Below are positions 24,100 through 32,163 of a stretch of 43,285 nt of DNA, piece by piece. This DNA is from CASQEL01 sp036655975 (lineage in GTDB: Bacteria > Desulfobacterota > Desulfovibrionia > Desulfovibrionales > Desulfovibrionaceae), in the NCBI GenBank assembly GCA_036655975.1, contig JAVVPD010000008.1, forward strand, positions 1 through 43,285, in the 5' to 3' direction. The first letter of the stretch is position 1, and every line of letters begins with the position of its first letter. The position numbers were made by a program, and so were the translations under genes. Below the pieces are notes generated by a model. That model had not been told where the DNA came from. It worked only from the letters and a program-made list of their open reading frames with translations, and did not search any database.

Positions 24100-24342
24100 T
24101 TAGGCAAAATCTGGGTCAAGTGCTGCCTTGCCGTTGGCAAGCATGATGCGTACATAGTGCAAACTGCGTTCATCCACAGGCATAATGGGGAAAGATTTGT
24201 GGCATGCGTCGCATTGCACCATGGCGGGTTGGGTGGGGCTGACCAAGGGTACGTGCCGCCCGCAATGCGGACACGCGTAAAAAAACAGTAATTCCATACC
24301 GTCGGGGGCTACGGGCCGTAAAGGGCGTTTATTAGAGCTCAT
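24100..24342 (-). CDS. Small zinc-ribbon protein of unknown function
   Basis: An 80-residue protein with two CxxC pairs: CPHCGRH (Cys24, Cys27) and CDACHKS (Cys44, Cys47), the spacing of a zinc ribbon. The N-terminus is basic, the C-terminus ALDPDFA is acidic. It has no signal peptide. ATG at 24342 overlaps the gpmI stop (ATGA), so the two are translationally coupled. I do not recognise a specific family; a role in nucleic-acid binding or assembly is possible but not shown. A strong hairpin follows. Confidence 0.72.
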   Translation of the reverse strand: MSSNKRPLRPVAPDGMELLFFYACPHCGRHVPLVSPTQPAMVQCDACHKSFPIMPVDERSLHYVRIMLANGKAALDPDFA

Positions 24343-25877
24343 TCGCCTTGCCCCCTTAAGCTGGAGCCGTGCACAAGGCTTGTGCCCGTCATGGCGGCGG
24401 GTTTGGGTACGTGCCATAAATCAAGAATAGTGGGGGCTACGTCGGCTAAACAGCCGTCGGCCAAGGTGTAGTGCGTGTTTTCTTCCACCACAATACAGGG
24501 CACGGGATTCGTGGTGTGCGCTGTTTGCGGGTGGCCTGCCGCGTCTTGCATAACTTCGCAATTGCCGTGGTCGGCAATAATGATCATGCGCCCGCCGGAA
24601 GCCATGACAGCGCCCACCATGCGGCCCACGCATTCGTCCACCACTTCGCACGCGGCAATGGCGGCGGGTATGATTCCCGTGTGCCCGACCATATCGCCGT
24701 TGGCAAGATTGCAGACCACCAGACTATATTGACCCGATTCCCACGCGCTGACAAAGGCATCGGTAACGGCGCGGGCCGACATTTCTGGCTTAAGGTCATA
24801 GGTTGTCACCTCACGCGGGGAAGGCAGCATGGTGCGGTCTTCTCCGGCAAAGGGGCTTTCGAGGCCGCCGTTGAAAAAATAAGTCACGTGCGGATATTTT
24901 TCCGTTTCGGCCAGTCGCAATTGCTTGAGACCCAGGCCGGAAACCACTTCGCCCAGACCTTCGCGGACGGCATCCTTGGGGAAGGCCACGGGCAAGGCAA
25001 AGGTGGCGTCATAGGCGGTCATGGTGGCAAAAGCAGCCAAGCGGGGTACTGTGCCGCGCGCAAAGTCGGCAAAGTTGGGCAGGAGGAAAGGCTGCACCAG
25101 TTCGCGCATGCGATCGGCTCTGAAATTGAATAAAAACAGGCCGTCACCGGAAATAATAGGGCCGTCGGCGCGCAGGAGCGTGGGGGTGATGAATTCGTCG
25201 CCCACACCCGCAGCGTAGGCAGCACTGACGGCAGCCTTTGCGTTTTCGGCCCGTGTGCCCTGCCCGTGCACGAGCAAATTCCACGCCTGTTCTACGCGGT
25301 TCCAGCGTTTGTCCCGATCCATGGCGTAAAAACGCCCGCACAGGCTGGCAATATGGGCATCGTCCAATTTTTCCAGTGCTTTTTCCAAAGTTGCCACGTA
25401 GGCGGCCCCGCCTTGCGGGGTGGTGTCGCGCCCGTCCATAAAACAATGGATGCGTACCGGCACCTTGTGCTGGCTGGCAATACGCGCCAAGGCTATGAGA
25501 TGGTTGATATGACTGTGAACCCCGCCATCAGACAGCAGCCCCGCCAAATGCAGACGACCGCCGGAAGTTTTTACGCTTTCCAGCACCTGTATAAACACGG
25601 GATTGTTGTCCAGCTCGCCTTTTTCTAAGGCTACGTCGATGCGGGTCATATCTTGATACACCACGCGCCCAGCACCGATATTCAAGTGCCCCACCTCAGA
25701 ATTGCCGATATAGCCAGCCGGCAGCCCCACCTCGCGACCGGAGGCCGCAAGACGGGAGTGGGAAGCGTGCTGCATGAGGCTGTCTATAGTAGGGGTGCGG
25801 GCCAAACTCGGGGCATTGCCCGGGCCTGCGGGTGCAAGGCCCCAACCGTCTAGAATCAGCAACAGCGTTGGTTTCAT
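24339..25877 (-). CDS. gpmI: 2,3-bisphosphoglycerate-independent phosphoglycerate mutase
   Basis: A 512-residue two-domain manganese enzyme of the alkaline phosphatase superfamily that interconverts 3- and 2-phosphoglycerate in glycolysis. Metal ligand Asp10 is in LLLILDGWG, and the nucleophile Ser60 is in GYIGNSEVGHLNIGAGR. Further landmarks are GLLSDGGVHSH, FMDGRDTTPQGG, NFRADRMRELVQPF, LANGDMVGHTG and IIADHGNCEVM. Length matches the family (about 510). Its ATG overlaps the rsfS stop and its own stop overlaps the next start, so three genes form one tight operon. Confidence 0.98.
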   Translation of the reverse strand: MKPTLLLILDGWGLAPAGPGNAPSLARTPTIDSLMQHASHSRLAASGREVGLPAGYIGNSEVGHLNIGAGRVVYQDMTRIDVALEKGELDNNPVFIQVLESVKTSGGRLHLAGLLSDGGVHSHINHLIALARIASQHKVPVRIHCFMDGRDTTPQGGAAYVATLEKALEKLDDAHIASLCGRFYAMDRDKRWNRVEQAWNLLVHGQGTRAENAKAAVSAAYAAGVGDEFITPTLLRADGPIISGDGLFLFNFRADRMRELVQPFLLPNFADFARGTVPRLAAFATMTAYDATFALPVAFPKDAVREGLGEVVSGLGLKQLRLAETEKYPHVTYFFNGGLESPFAGEDRTMLPSPREVTTYDLKPEMSARAVTDAFVSAWESGQYSLVVCNLANGDMVGHTGIIPAAIAACEVVDECVGRMVGAVMASGGRMIIIADHGNCEVMQDAAGHPQTAHTTNPVPCIVVEENTHYTLADGCLADVAPTILDLWHVPKPAAMTGTSLVHGSSLRGQGE

Positions 25878-26260
25878 TCGTCATTCTCCGTATCGTCATC
25901 CCGCTTCAGCCTCGGGTAGGCCGCATTCCACAAGGATTCCAGATCATACAGCCCGCGCACGGATTCTTGGAAAATATTCACAACGATGTCGTTCATATCC
26001 ACAAGAATCCATTGGCCCGTCTGCACCCCTTCTACGCGGAGAAATTCGTAATTTTCTTTTGCACACAATTCTGTGACCCCGCTTGCCAAGCTTTGCGCGT
26101 GGCGGATGGAGCTTGCCGTCACCACAATTAAGCTTTCAGCAAAAGCGCATTGTCCTGTAAGGTCAACAGTTGCAGGGTCTTTCGCCTTGTTTTCTACAAG
26201 CCATGCTGTTACCACGCGGCATTTTTCTGCCGTGTCTGCCAAAGAGTATTTTTTTTTCAT
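25874..26260 (-). CDS. rsfS: Ribosome silencing factor RsfS
   Basis: A 128-residue protein of the RsfS/Iojap family. It binds uL14 of the large subunit and blocks joining of subunits when nutrients are low. Typical segments are KDPATVDLTGQCAFAESLIVVTASS, RHAQSLASGVTE, and QTGQWILVDMNDIVVNIFQESVRGLYDLESLW. The ATG at 26260 has GGTGA upstream. Two earlier in-frame starts are possible, but this one best fits the family N-terminus. It is the first gene of the operon and overlaps gpmI by 4 bases. An inverted repeat GTATGC / GCATAC sits at 26279-26295. Confidence 0.95.
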   Translation of the reverse strand: MKKKYSLADTAEKCRVVTAWLVENKAKDPATVDLTGQCAFAESLIVVTASSIRHAQSLASGVTELCAKENYEFLRVEGVQTGQWILVDMNDIVVNIFQESVRGLYDLESLWNAAYPRLKRDDDTENDE

Positions 26261-26405
26261 AAAGTTCACCATTATTTTGTATGCATGAGGCATACATGAA
26301 AGCGGCTACAAGCGCAAATGACTTTACACGAAAGGCTTGACCCAGCTATGGAAATACGGCACAGATTCACTTGCCCCGTGTATTTCGGGCGTAAGGAGAA
26401 CTCGC

Positions 26406-27710
26406 GTGTTGTATAATTTAGAAAAAGAAACACTTCCCCGCGAAGACCTAGAAGCCTTACAAGCTAAAAGGCTGCATAATCTTTGCGCTCGTGTGCATGC
26501 CAATGTGCCCTTTTATCGTAAGCGCTTTGACGAGATCGGCATCAGCCCCGCAGACATCACCTCGTTAAAAACGCTGGCACAATTGCCTTTTACTGAAAAA
26601 CAGGATTTGCGTAATCACTATCCCTACGGTCTCTTTGCCGTGCCCCGCGAACATATCGTGCGTATTCACGCCTCCAGCGGAACCACGGGCAAAGCCACGG
26701 TTGTCGGGTATACCAAGCGCGATCTTGACACGTGGGCTGAAATCATGGCCCGCAGTCTGGCCTGCGCCGGAGCTACTGCCCGCGATTTTGTGCATGTGGC
26801 CTATGGCTATGGCCTGTTTACCGGCGGCCTTGGCGCCCACTACGGCGCGGAAAAGCTGGGAGCCACGGTTATTCCCGCTTCTGGTGGCTCCACCAAGCGC
26901 CAGGTTTTGCTCATGCGCGACTTTGGGGCTACGGCCCTGTGTTGCACCCCCTCCTATGCTCTGCATTTGTGGGAAGCGGGGCGGGAAGCGGGCATTGATT
27001 TTCGTACCCTGCCCTTGCACCTCGGGGTGTTTGGGGCCGAACCGTGGACAGAAGCCATGCGCGCCGATATTGAACACAAAATGGGCATCACGGCGCTGAA
27101 TATTTACGGACTTTCTGAAGTTATGGGCCCCGGCGTTGCCATGGAATGCGCGGAAGCCAAATGCGGTATGCATATTTGGGAAGATCACTTCCTGCCGGAA
27201 ATTATCGATCCGGTTACCGGTGAGCAATTGCCTGAAGGCAGCGTGGGCGAATTGGTCATCACGACACTGACCAAGGAAGGCATCCCCCTGTTGCGCTACC
27301 GTACCCGTGACTTGACAAGCCTAGACTACACCCCCTGCTGTTGCGGGCGTACCCATGTTCGCATCGGGCGTATTCGCGGGCGTAGTGACGATATGCTGAT
27401 TATCCGTGGGGTAAATGTTTTCCCGCAGCAGATCGAAGCTATTATTTTGGAAACGGAAGGCGTGAGCCCGCATTATCAGATTATCGTCAATCGGCAGAAT
27501 AATCTGGACAGCCTTGAAGTGCGCGTGGAAGTTTCCGAAAACTTTTTCTCCGATGAAGTGCGTAAGATGCAACAAAGGGAATTGCGTATTCAGAAGACCA
27601 TCAAGGAATTCCTCGGCGTGTCCGCCAAAGTGCGTCTGGTTGAACCACGTTCTATTGACCGTTCCGAAGGGAAGGCCCAGCGGATTGTTGATCAGCGTCA
27701 TCTGGACTAA
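26406..27710 (+). CDS. paaK: Phenylacetate-CoA ligase
   Basis: A 434-residue adenylate-forming ligase that activates phenylacetate (or a related aryl acid) with ATP and CoA. Landmarks: HASSGTTGKATVVGYTKRD (AMP/ATP loop), YGYGLFTGGLGAHYGAEKLGA, FGAEPWTEAMR, YGLSEVMGPGVAMEC, YRTRDLTSL, RIGRIRGRSDDMLIIRGVNVFPQQIE and the C-terminal catalytic lysine region RSEGKAQRI. The frame is open from 26337, but GTG at 26406 has AAGGAG seven bases before it and gives VLYNLEKETLPREDL, the expected start. It stands alone on the plus strand; a repeat and a terminator follow. In anaerobes such ligases often salvage phenylacetate from phenylalanine fermentation. Confidence 0.95.
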   Translation: MLYNLEKETLPREDLEALQAKRLHNLCARVHANVPFYRKRFDEIGISPADITSLKTLAQLPFTEKQDLRNHYPYGLFAVPREHIVRIHASSGTTGKATVVGYTKRDLDTWAEIMARSLACAGATARDFVHVAYGYGLFTGGLGAHYGAEKLGATVIPASGGSTKRQVLLMRDFGATALCCTPSYALHLWEAGREAGIDFRTLPLHLGVFGAEPWTEAMRADIEHKMGITALNIYGLSEVMGPGVAMECAEAKCGMHIWEDHFLPEIIDPVTGEQLPEGSVGELVITTLTKEGIPLLRYRTRDLTSLDYTPCCCGRTHVRIGRIRGRSDDMLIIRGVNVFPQQIEAIILETEGVSPHYQIIVNRQNNLDSLEVRVEVSENFFSDEVRKMQQRELRIQKTIKEFLGVSAKVRLVEPRSIDRSEGKAQRIVDQRHLD

Positions 27711-27837
27711 AGCATTTTTGATTCCAGACGCTCCCTCCGGCGCTTTACGGCGAAAGTAAATTTCGCCTACGCCTACGGGGGCGGACGACGATTCTCGTCG
27801 CAGAGCATTTTTGATTCCAGACGCTCCCTCCGGCGTA
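27711..27837 (+). repeat. Dispersed hairpin repeat, copy B plus a truncated tandem unit
   Basis: The first unit (27711-27803, 93 bp) starts right after the paaK stop with AGCATTTTTGATTCCAGACG. The next unit starts at 27804 with 32 identical bases and then breaks off. Internal hairpins are GGCGAAA / TTTCGCC and CGACGA-ttc-TCGTCG. It is the inverted relative of copy A at 22262-22374. Confidence 0.87.
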
Positions 27838-27870
27838 GCAAAAAACTACGACACTCGGAAAATTCTACGC

Positions 27871-27926
27871 ACAAAGGCTTTCCACTCCCGCTTGATGACG
27901 GTGGGGGGAAAGCCTTTGTATTTTTT
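27871..27926 (+). terminator. Terminator downstream of paaK
   Basis: A perfect 13-bp stem ACAAAGGCTTTCC / GGAAAGCCTTTGT (27871-27883 with 27907-27919), then ATTTTTT. It lies after the repeat element, so paaK mRNA should carry copy B in its 3' end. Confidence 0.82.
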
Positions 27927-27939
27927 GGGCGAGATTTTT

Positions 27940-28578
27940 TTAAACGGTTTTGTTGACGCCTTTGTAGAAGGCCATGTCTCCACCGTTAAAGTCGGCTATG
28001 GAACTGCTGGCACCGCCGGATTGATCCCACCACGTTGCCATGGCTTCCACTTGAATGCGCTTGCGTAGATCTGTGGGATTAACCTGCATGGCTTTGCGGG
28101 CACTTTCCAGATCTGCCAGCGATTGGATTTCTTTGTATTTTTTGACCATTGCTGGGTTGTCATCAAAATATTTTTGCACCTTGGCTTTGTCGGGATGGTC
28201 GCTGACCACTTCCATCTTGCCGTTGCTGCCAAGCTTGAGCTGAAATTTAATGTCCTTGGCTACGCCGAGGGCTTCAAGGTCTTTTTGCAGCTTGTCGCTG
28301 TAGTCTTTTTCCTGCCGTTCTTTGTAGGCGCTAATCTGCCCAAAAGTCACGCTGCCGCCTTTGCCAATACCCATGGACTCCATAGCGGCTGCGGCAATAG
28401 CGGCAAGATCCTGGAGGTTCTTGGTTGTAGGATAGGCCGCCCCTGCGCTTTTTTGATCCGCTTTTTTTTGGGCCTCGGCTTCAGCCGCAGCTTTTTTCTT
28501 GGCCGCTTCGTCAACTTCTGTACCGAAGAGATTGGTGTACGGGCTTGCGCCGTAGCCTTGTATTCCACTCACTGTCAT
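27940..28578 (-). CDS. Uncharacterised protein with Ala/Lys-rich coiled coil
   Basis: A 212-residue soluble protein with no signal peptide. It opens MTVSGIQGYGASPYTNLFG, has an Ala/Lys/Glu-rich helix at about 25-45, a middle with GQISAYKERQEKDYSDKLQKD, a segment resembling a small beta hairpin (FQLKLGSNGKMEVVSDHPD) and helices to the end, WWDQSGGASSSIADFN. I do not recognise the family. The start ATG at 28578 has AGGAG. A candidate sigma-54 promoter precedes it, which in this group is often linked to motility, nitrogen or envelope genes. It is separated from the rfb operon by 129 bases. Call as a real gene rests on codon pattern, ribosome site and promoter. Confidence 0.72.
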   Translation of the reverse strand: MTVSGIQGYGASPYTNLFGTEVDEAAKKKAAAEAEAQKKADQKSAGAAYPTTKNLQDLAAIAAAAMESMGIGKGGSVTFGQISAYKERQEKDYSDKLQKDLEALGVAKDIKFQLKLGSNGKMEVVSDHPDKAKVQKYFDDNPAMVKKYKEIQSLADLESARKAMQVNPTDLRKRIQVEAMATWWDQSGGASSSIADFNGGDMAFYKGVNKTV

Positions 28579-28628
28579 GACTGACTCCTGGGCATTTTTT
28601 GCTGTATTACGTGCACTGTGCTGTAATA

Positions 28629-28644
28629 TGCAAATTTGAGGCCA
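28629..28644 (-). promoter_or_regulatory. Candidate sigma-54 promoter of the 27940-28578 gene
   Basis: On the minus strand TGGCCTC-aaat-TTGCA has the GG-N10-GC spacing and a perfect TTGCA -12 element. Transcription would start near 28618, about 40 nt before the ATG. A 12-bp palindrome TGGTGTACACCA (28683-28694) lies about 70 bases upstream of the start and could bind an activator. Confidence 0.58.
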
Positions 28645-28707
28645 CAAGAGCGATTGTCTATTTTTATCCTGTTATATCACTGTGGTGTACACCATGACCC
28701 CGGCAAA

Positions 28708-29124
28708 TTACGCCTGTATACTGACGGAGGCGTGGGCAGCTTCTTTGATGCGGGCCATGATGTAGGCGCGCATGTTGGTGTCGTCTTCTTCAAGGTTCAG
28801 ACAGCAGGCGTCCTTGCCCATCAGGCCTTCGGGCACAAAGTCGCCCAGTTCTTCAGGGTCGGTCACCATGTCGGCGTAAAAGCACACCGACAGCCAGCGG
28901 GTTTCGGGTTCGTCGTCCACTACATCTACGAGCACAAACAGGGGCCGAGCGGTATTGCCCACGTAGGACGCGCGCAGTGAATAGCTGACCTGCGGGCGGG
29001 CCTTAAAGCTGCATTCCACCTGCGCTAAGGTTGAAAGATAGTGCCAAAATTCTGTAAACGCGAGTTTAGCGTTTAAAGGATCTGCCGTCCATTCGTCCAG
29101 AAAAGCACGTACTTCATCGGACAT
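28708..29124 (-). CDS. Uncharacterised acidic protein at the end of the rfb operon
   Basis: A 138-residue soluble acidic protein beginning MSDEVRAFLDEWTADPLNAK, with beta-rich QVSYSLRASYV and LFVLVDVVDDEPETRWLSVCFYADMV, and a C-terminal helix RAYIMARIKEAAHASVSI. No signal peptide. Family not recognised; the mixed alpha/beta pattern fits small folds of unknown role. The ATG has AAGGAG, and it starts 11 bases after rfbC, so it is co-transcribed with the dTDP-rhamnose genes. Whether that link is functional cannot be told. Confidence 0.75.
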   Translation of the reverse strand: MSDEVRAFLDEWTADPLNAKLAFTEFWHYLSTLAQVECSFKARPQVSYSLRASYVGNTARPLFVLVDVVDDEPETRWLSVCFYADMVTDPEELGDFVPEGLMGKDACCLNLEEDDTNMRAYIMARIKEAAHASVSIQA

Positions 29125-29135
29125 GATATGCTCCT

Positions 29136-29693
29136 TTACAAAAGTTTGTCTGCGGGGGAAGGGGATACAGCGTCTCGCAGATACGGCGCTTTTTGATCCT
29201 TGGCGGATAACACAGGGTCAATAAGGGGCCAGCAGATGCCGATGGTAGGGTCATCCCACCGTATACTGCCTTCATCGTTGGGTTGGTAATAGTCAGTGCA
29301 TTTGTAGTGAAAATGCGCTGTGGGGCTGGTGACCGCAAAACCGTGGGCCATCCCCGGGGGAATCCACATTTGGTACTGATTTTCCGCGCTCAGTTCTGCG
29401 CCAAACCATTGCCCAAAGGTGGGGGAGCCGTGGCGGATGTCTACCACCACGTCAAACACGTTGCCGAGAGACACATACACCAATTTGCCCTGCGGGTGGT
29501 GGCGTTGAAAATGTAGGCCCCGCAAAATGCCGTAGGTGGAGCAGGAATGGTTGTCCTGCACAAAGGGCAGGGTAATACCGGCAGCGGTGTAGCGCTTATG
29601 CTGCCATGTTTCTACAAAATAGCCACGGGCATCGCCCCATATTTTGGGCTTGAGCAGCATAACGCCGGCAAGGGGCGCATGTTCTATTTCCAT
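29136..29693 (-). CDS. rfbC: dTDP-4-dehydrorhamnose 3,5-epimerase
   Basis: A 185-residue cupin that inverts C3 and C5 of dTDP-4-keto-6-deoxyglucose, the third step to dTDP-L-rhamnose. Conserved parts are DARGYFVETW, FVQDNHSCSTYGILRGLHFQ (catalytic His), GKLVYVSLGNVFDVVVDIR and WIPPGMAHGFAV, with a C-terminal YYQPNDEGSIRWDDPTIGI. The start overlaps the rfbA stop by 10 bases. The next enzyme, RfbD, is not in the window. Confidence 0.95.
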   Translation of the reverse strand: MEIEHAPLAGVMLLKPKIWGDARGYFVETWQHKRYTAAGITLPFVQDNHSCSTYGILRGLHFQRHHPQGKLVYVSLGNVFDVVVDIRHGSPTFGQWFGAELSAENQYQMWIPPGMAHGFAVTSPTAHFHYKCTDYYQPNDEGSIRWDDPTIGICWPLIDPVLSAKDQKAPYLRDAVSPSPADKLL

Positions 29694-30577
29694 GCCTGCG
29701 CTCCCGTGTCGACAAGTTCTAGAAGGTATTGCCCATAGCCGGATTTAATCAGGTCTTTTGCCAAATGGCGGACTTGATCGGCATTGATATAGCCTTTACG
29801 CCACGCGATTTCTTCGAGGCAGGCCACTTTGAGGCCTTGGCGGCTTTCTACCGCCTGCACAAAAGAGCCTGCCGTGAGCAGGGCGTCATGGGTTCCGGTG
29901 TCTAGCCACGCGATACCGCGCCCCAGAGCCTGCACGTGCATTTGTTTGCGGGCGATATAGGCATTGTTTACATCCGTAATTTCGAGCTCACCCCTTGGGG
30001 AGGGCTGTATTTTTTTAGCGATGTCGATGACCTGTTGGTCATAAAAATACAGTCCGGTTACCGCATAGTTGGATTTGGGGTCGGTGGGCTTTTCTTCAAT
30101 ACTGAGGGCTTTTTGGTGGGCGTCAAATTCAATAACCCCATAGCGTTCGGGGTCGCGCACATGGTAGCCAAAAATAGTCGCCCCGTCTGTTCGGGCCATG
30201 GCGGCCTCCAGCAAGCTGTCCATGCCATTTCCAAAAAAAACATTATCCCCCAGAATAAGGCACGTATTGTGCCCTCGGATAAAATCCTCGCCGAGCAAGA
30301 AGGCTTGAGCCAAGCCCTCGGGGCGGGGCTGGACAAGGTAGTGTAGGGAGCAGCCCCATTGGCTGCCGTCCCCCAAAAGTTCTTGGTACAGGGGCAAGTG
30401 TTCGGGGGTGGAAATTAGGGAAATATCGCGGATACCCGCCAGCATGAGCACTGCCAGCGGATAATAAATCATGGGTTTGTCATAAATGGGCATGAGCTGC
30501 TTACTGATGCTCTTGGTCAGCGGATACAGCCGTGTGCCCGATCCGCCTGCCAGCAGTAGGCCTTTCCATGAGGTCAT
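29684..30577 (-). CDS. rfbA: Glucose-1-phosphate thymidylyltransferase
   Basis: A 297-residue nucleotidyltransferase that makes dTDP-glucose. It begins MTSWKGLLLAGGSGTRLYPLTKSISKQLMPIYDKPMIYYPL, the nucleotide- and sugar-binding signature. LILGDNVFFGNG carries the metal-binding aspartate, and IEEKPTDPKSNYAVTGLYFYD binds the sugar; the ELEITDVNNAYI segment matches the family. It starts 3 bases after rfbB and overlaps rfbC. Confidence 0.97.
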   Translation of the reverse strand: MTSWKGLLLAGGSGTRLYPLTKSISKQLMPIYDKPMIYYPLAVLMLAGIRDISLISTPEHLPLYQELLGDGSQWGCSLHYLVQPRPEGLAQAFLLGEDFIRGHNTCLILGDNVFFGNGMDSLLEAAMARTDGATIFGYHVRDPERYGVIEFDAHQKALSIEEKPTDPKSNYAVTGLYFYDQQVIDIAKKIQPSPRGELEITDVNNAYIARKQMHVQALGRGIAWLDTGTHDALLTAGSFVQAVESRQGLKVACLEEIAWRKGYINADQVRHLAKDLIKSGYGQYLLELVDTGAQAWK

Positions 30578-30580
30578 AGC

Positions 30581-31645
30581 TTAGGTCCTTTGCGCGTAAT
30601 TTTGTTGCAGCCATGCGCTGTATGCCCCCGTATGGATGCGCTCCACCCACTGGGGATTGTCCAAATACCACTGCACTGTGCTGCGTAAACCCTGCTCAAA
30701 AGTGTGGAGGGGCTTCCAGCCAAGCTCTTGTTCAATCTTGGTGCAGTTGATGGCGTAGCGGAAATCGTGACCGGGGCGATCGGCTACCGGAGTGATGAGA
30801 TCGTGATAGTGCCCCTGGGGGCAAGGGCGAAGGCTGTGCAGAACCGTGCACAGGTGACGCACAAGGGCAATATTGGTGCGTTCGCAATGCCCGCCAATAT
30901 TGTAGCTTTGGCCCACACGGCCATGCTCTACAACGCTTTGAATAGCGCGGCAATGGTCTTCCACGTGCAGCCAGTCGCGAATATTGTCGCCCTTGCCGTA
31001 TATGGGTAAGGGTTTACCCGCCAAAGCGTTGAGGATGGTCAGGGGGATAAGTTTTTCCGGAAATTGGCGAGGCCCGTAATTATTGGAGCAATTGGTCAGC
31101 ACGACGGGCAGGCCGTAAGTTTCGTGGAAGGCGCGTACAAGGTGATCGCTGCCCGCCTTGGAAGCGGAATAGGGGCTGTTAGGCGCATAGGCCGTGCTTT
31201 CGGTAAAGGGCGCGTCGTGCGGCCCGAGGGCACCAAAAACTTCATCGGTGGAAATATGCACAAAACGGAAGGTCTGACGGGCCGACGCGGGCAAGTGTTT
31301 CCAATACGCCACGCTGGCCCGAAGCAGGGCGCTGGTGCCCAAGACATTGGTGCGGATAAAGGCGTCAGGGTCGTGGATAGAGCGGTCAACATGGGATTCT
31401 GCCGCAAAATTGATAATAACCTGCGGGCTATGGGTTGCCAGCAGATGGCTGAGCAATTCGTCGTTGCCAATATCACCACGGACAAAAATGTGTTGTGGGT
31501 CATGGCGTACACTCGTCAGATTATCAAGATTGCCCGAATAGGTGAGCTTGTCGAGATTGACGATGGTGATCCCCGCATGGCGGGCTTGCAAAACATAGGC
31601 AGAACCGATGAAACCGGCACCGCCAGTGACAAGATACGTGGGCAT
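30581..31645 (-). CDS. rfbB: dTDP-glucose 4,6-dehydratase
   Basis: A 354-residue short-chain dehydrogenase family enzyme. NAD is bound at GGAGFIGSAYV (8-18). VHISTDEVFGALG holds the catalytic Thr/Asp/Glu, and YSASKAGSDHLVRA holds the catalytic Tyr-x3-Lys. NNYGPRQFPEKLIPL and GDNIRDWLHVEDH follow, as usual. It is the first gene of the rfbB-rfbA-rfbC operon, which supplies activated deoxysugar for LPS or other surface glycans. No clear promoter was recognised in the 160 bases upstream, which hold the rpsT terminator. Confidence 0.97.
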   Translation of the reverse strand: MPTYLVTGGAGFIGSAYVLQARHAGITIVNLDKLTYSGNLDNLTSVRHDPQHIFVRGDIGNDELLSHLLATHSPQVIINFAAESHVDRSIHDPDAFIRTNVLGTSALLRASVAYWKHLPASARQTFRFVHISTDEVFGALGPHDAPFTESTAYAPNSPYSASKAGSDHLVRAFHETYGLPVVLTNCSNNYGPRQFPEKLIPLTILNALAGKPLPIYGKGDNIRDWLHVEDHCRAIQSVVEHGRVGQSYNIGGHCERTNIALVRHLCTVLHSLRPCPQGHYHDLITPVADRPGHDFRYAINCTKIEQELGWKPLHTFEQGLRSTVQWYLDNPQWVERIHTGAYSAWLQQNYAQRT

Positions 31646-31736
31646 AGGGCTACGTTGGGTTAAGGTGTGAGGAACGGTACAAGGATATACTGCTCTGCTG
31701 CCTCTGTCTAGTCAAAGTAGGCCGACAGCCAACACT

Positions 31737-31779
31737 AAAAGCTCCAGCGCGTTCCTCGTGTGGGGACGAACTGGAGCTT
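31737..31779 (-). terminator. Terminator of rpsT
   Basis: AAGCTCCAG / CTGGAGCTT (31739-31747 with 31771-31779), 9-bp stem, then TTTAG on the minus strand. It lies 25 bases after the rpsT stop. Confidence 0.8.
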
Positions 31780-31804
31780 GTAGAACACGGGATATCGTTG
31801 CTAA

Positions 31805-32071
31805 TTAGGCTTCGATGCTGTTGACCGAACGAGCAAGACGGGAAATTTTACGTGCGGCTTTTTTCCGGTGGATGGAGCCTTTGGAAGCGGCTTTGTCCAG
31901 CACAGAAGTAGCCTGCAGCAGTGCGGAAGCGGCCTGCTCTTTGTCCAAGGACAATACAGCGGTACGCACTTGCTTAATAACATTTTTTACACGGGTGCGG
32001 ACAGCGCGGTTGCGTTCAGCACGAACAAGGCTTTGTTTGTGCCTTTTAATAGCAGATTTGTGGTTAGCCAC
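31805..32071 (-). CDS. rpsT: 30S ribosomal protein S20
   Basis: An 88-residue, strongly basic, helical protein that binds 16S rRNA. It starts MANHKSAIKRHKQSLVRAERNRAVRT and contains SIHRKKAARKISRLARSVN, as in all bS20 proteins. The start codon is GTG with GGAGG upstream. In E. coli a non-ATG start of rpsT is used for autoregulation; a similar role here is an inference. It has its own promoter just past the glyS stop and a terminator after. Confidence 0.97.
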   Translation of the reverse strand: MANHKSAIKRHKQSLVRAERNRAVRTRVKNVIKQVRTAVLSLDKEQAASALLQATSVLDKAASKGSIHRKKAARKISRLARSVNSIEA

Positions 32072-32130
32072 GGGGATTCCTCCGATATGTTAGACTCAAA
32101 TGAGCTTTGTTACGGTTTCGTAAAGAGCGC

Positions 32131-32159
32131 ACTTTAAATAATACCAGCCTTATTGTCAA
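32131..32159 (-). promoter_or_regulatory. Promoter of rpsT
   Basis: On the minus strand TTGACA (32159-32154), a 17-bp spacer and TAAAGT (32136-32131). The -35 box begins 5 bases after the glyS stop codon. Confidence 0.65.
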
Positions 32160-32163
32160 GGTA

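Noticed and set aside
26279..26295. Inverted repeat GTATGC / GCATAC upstream of rsfS as an operator
   Set aside because: Only 6-bp arms with no linked promoter that I could place with confidence.
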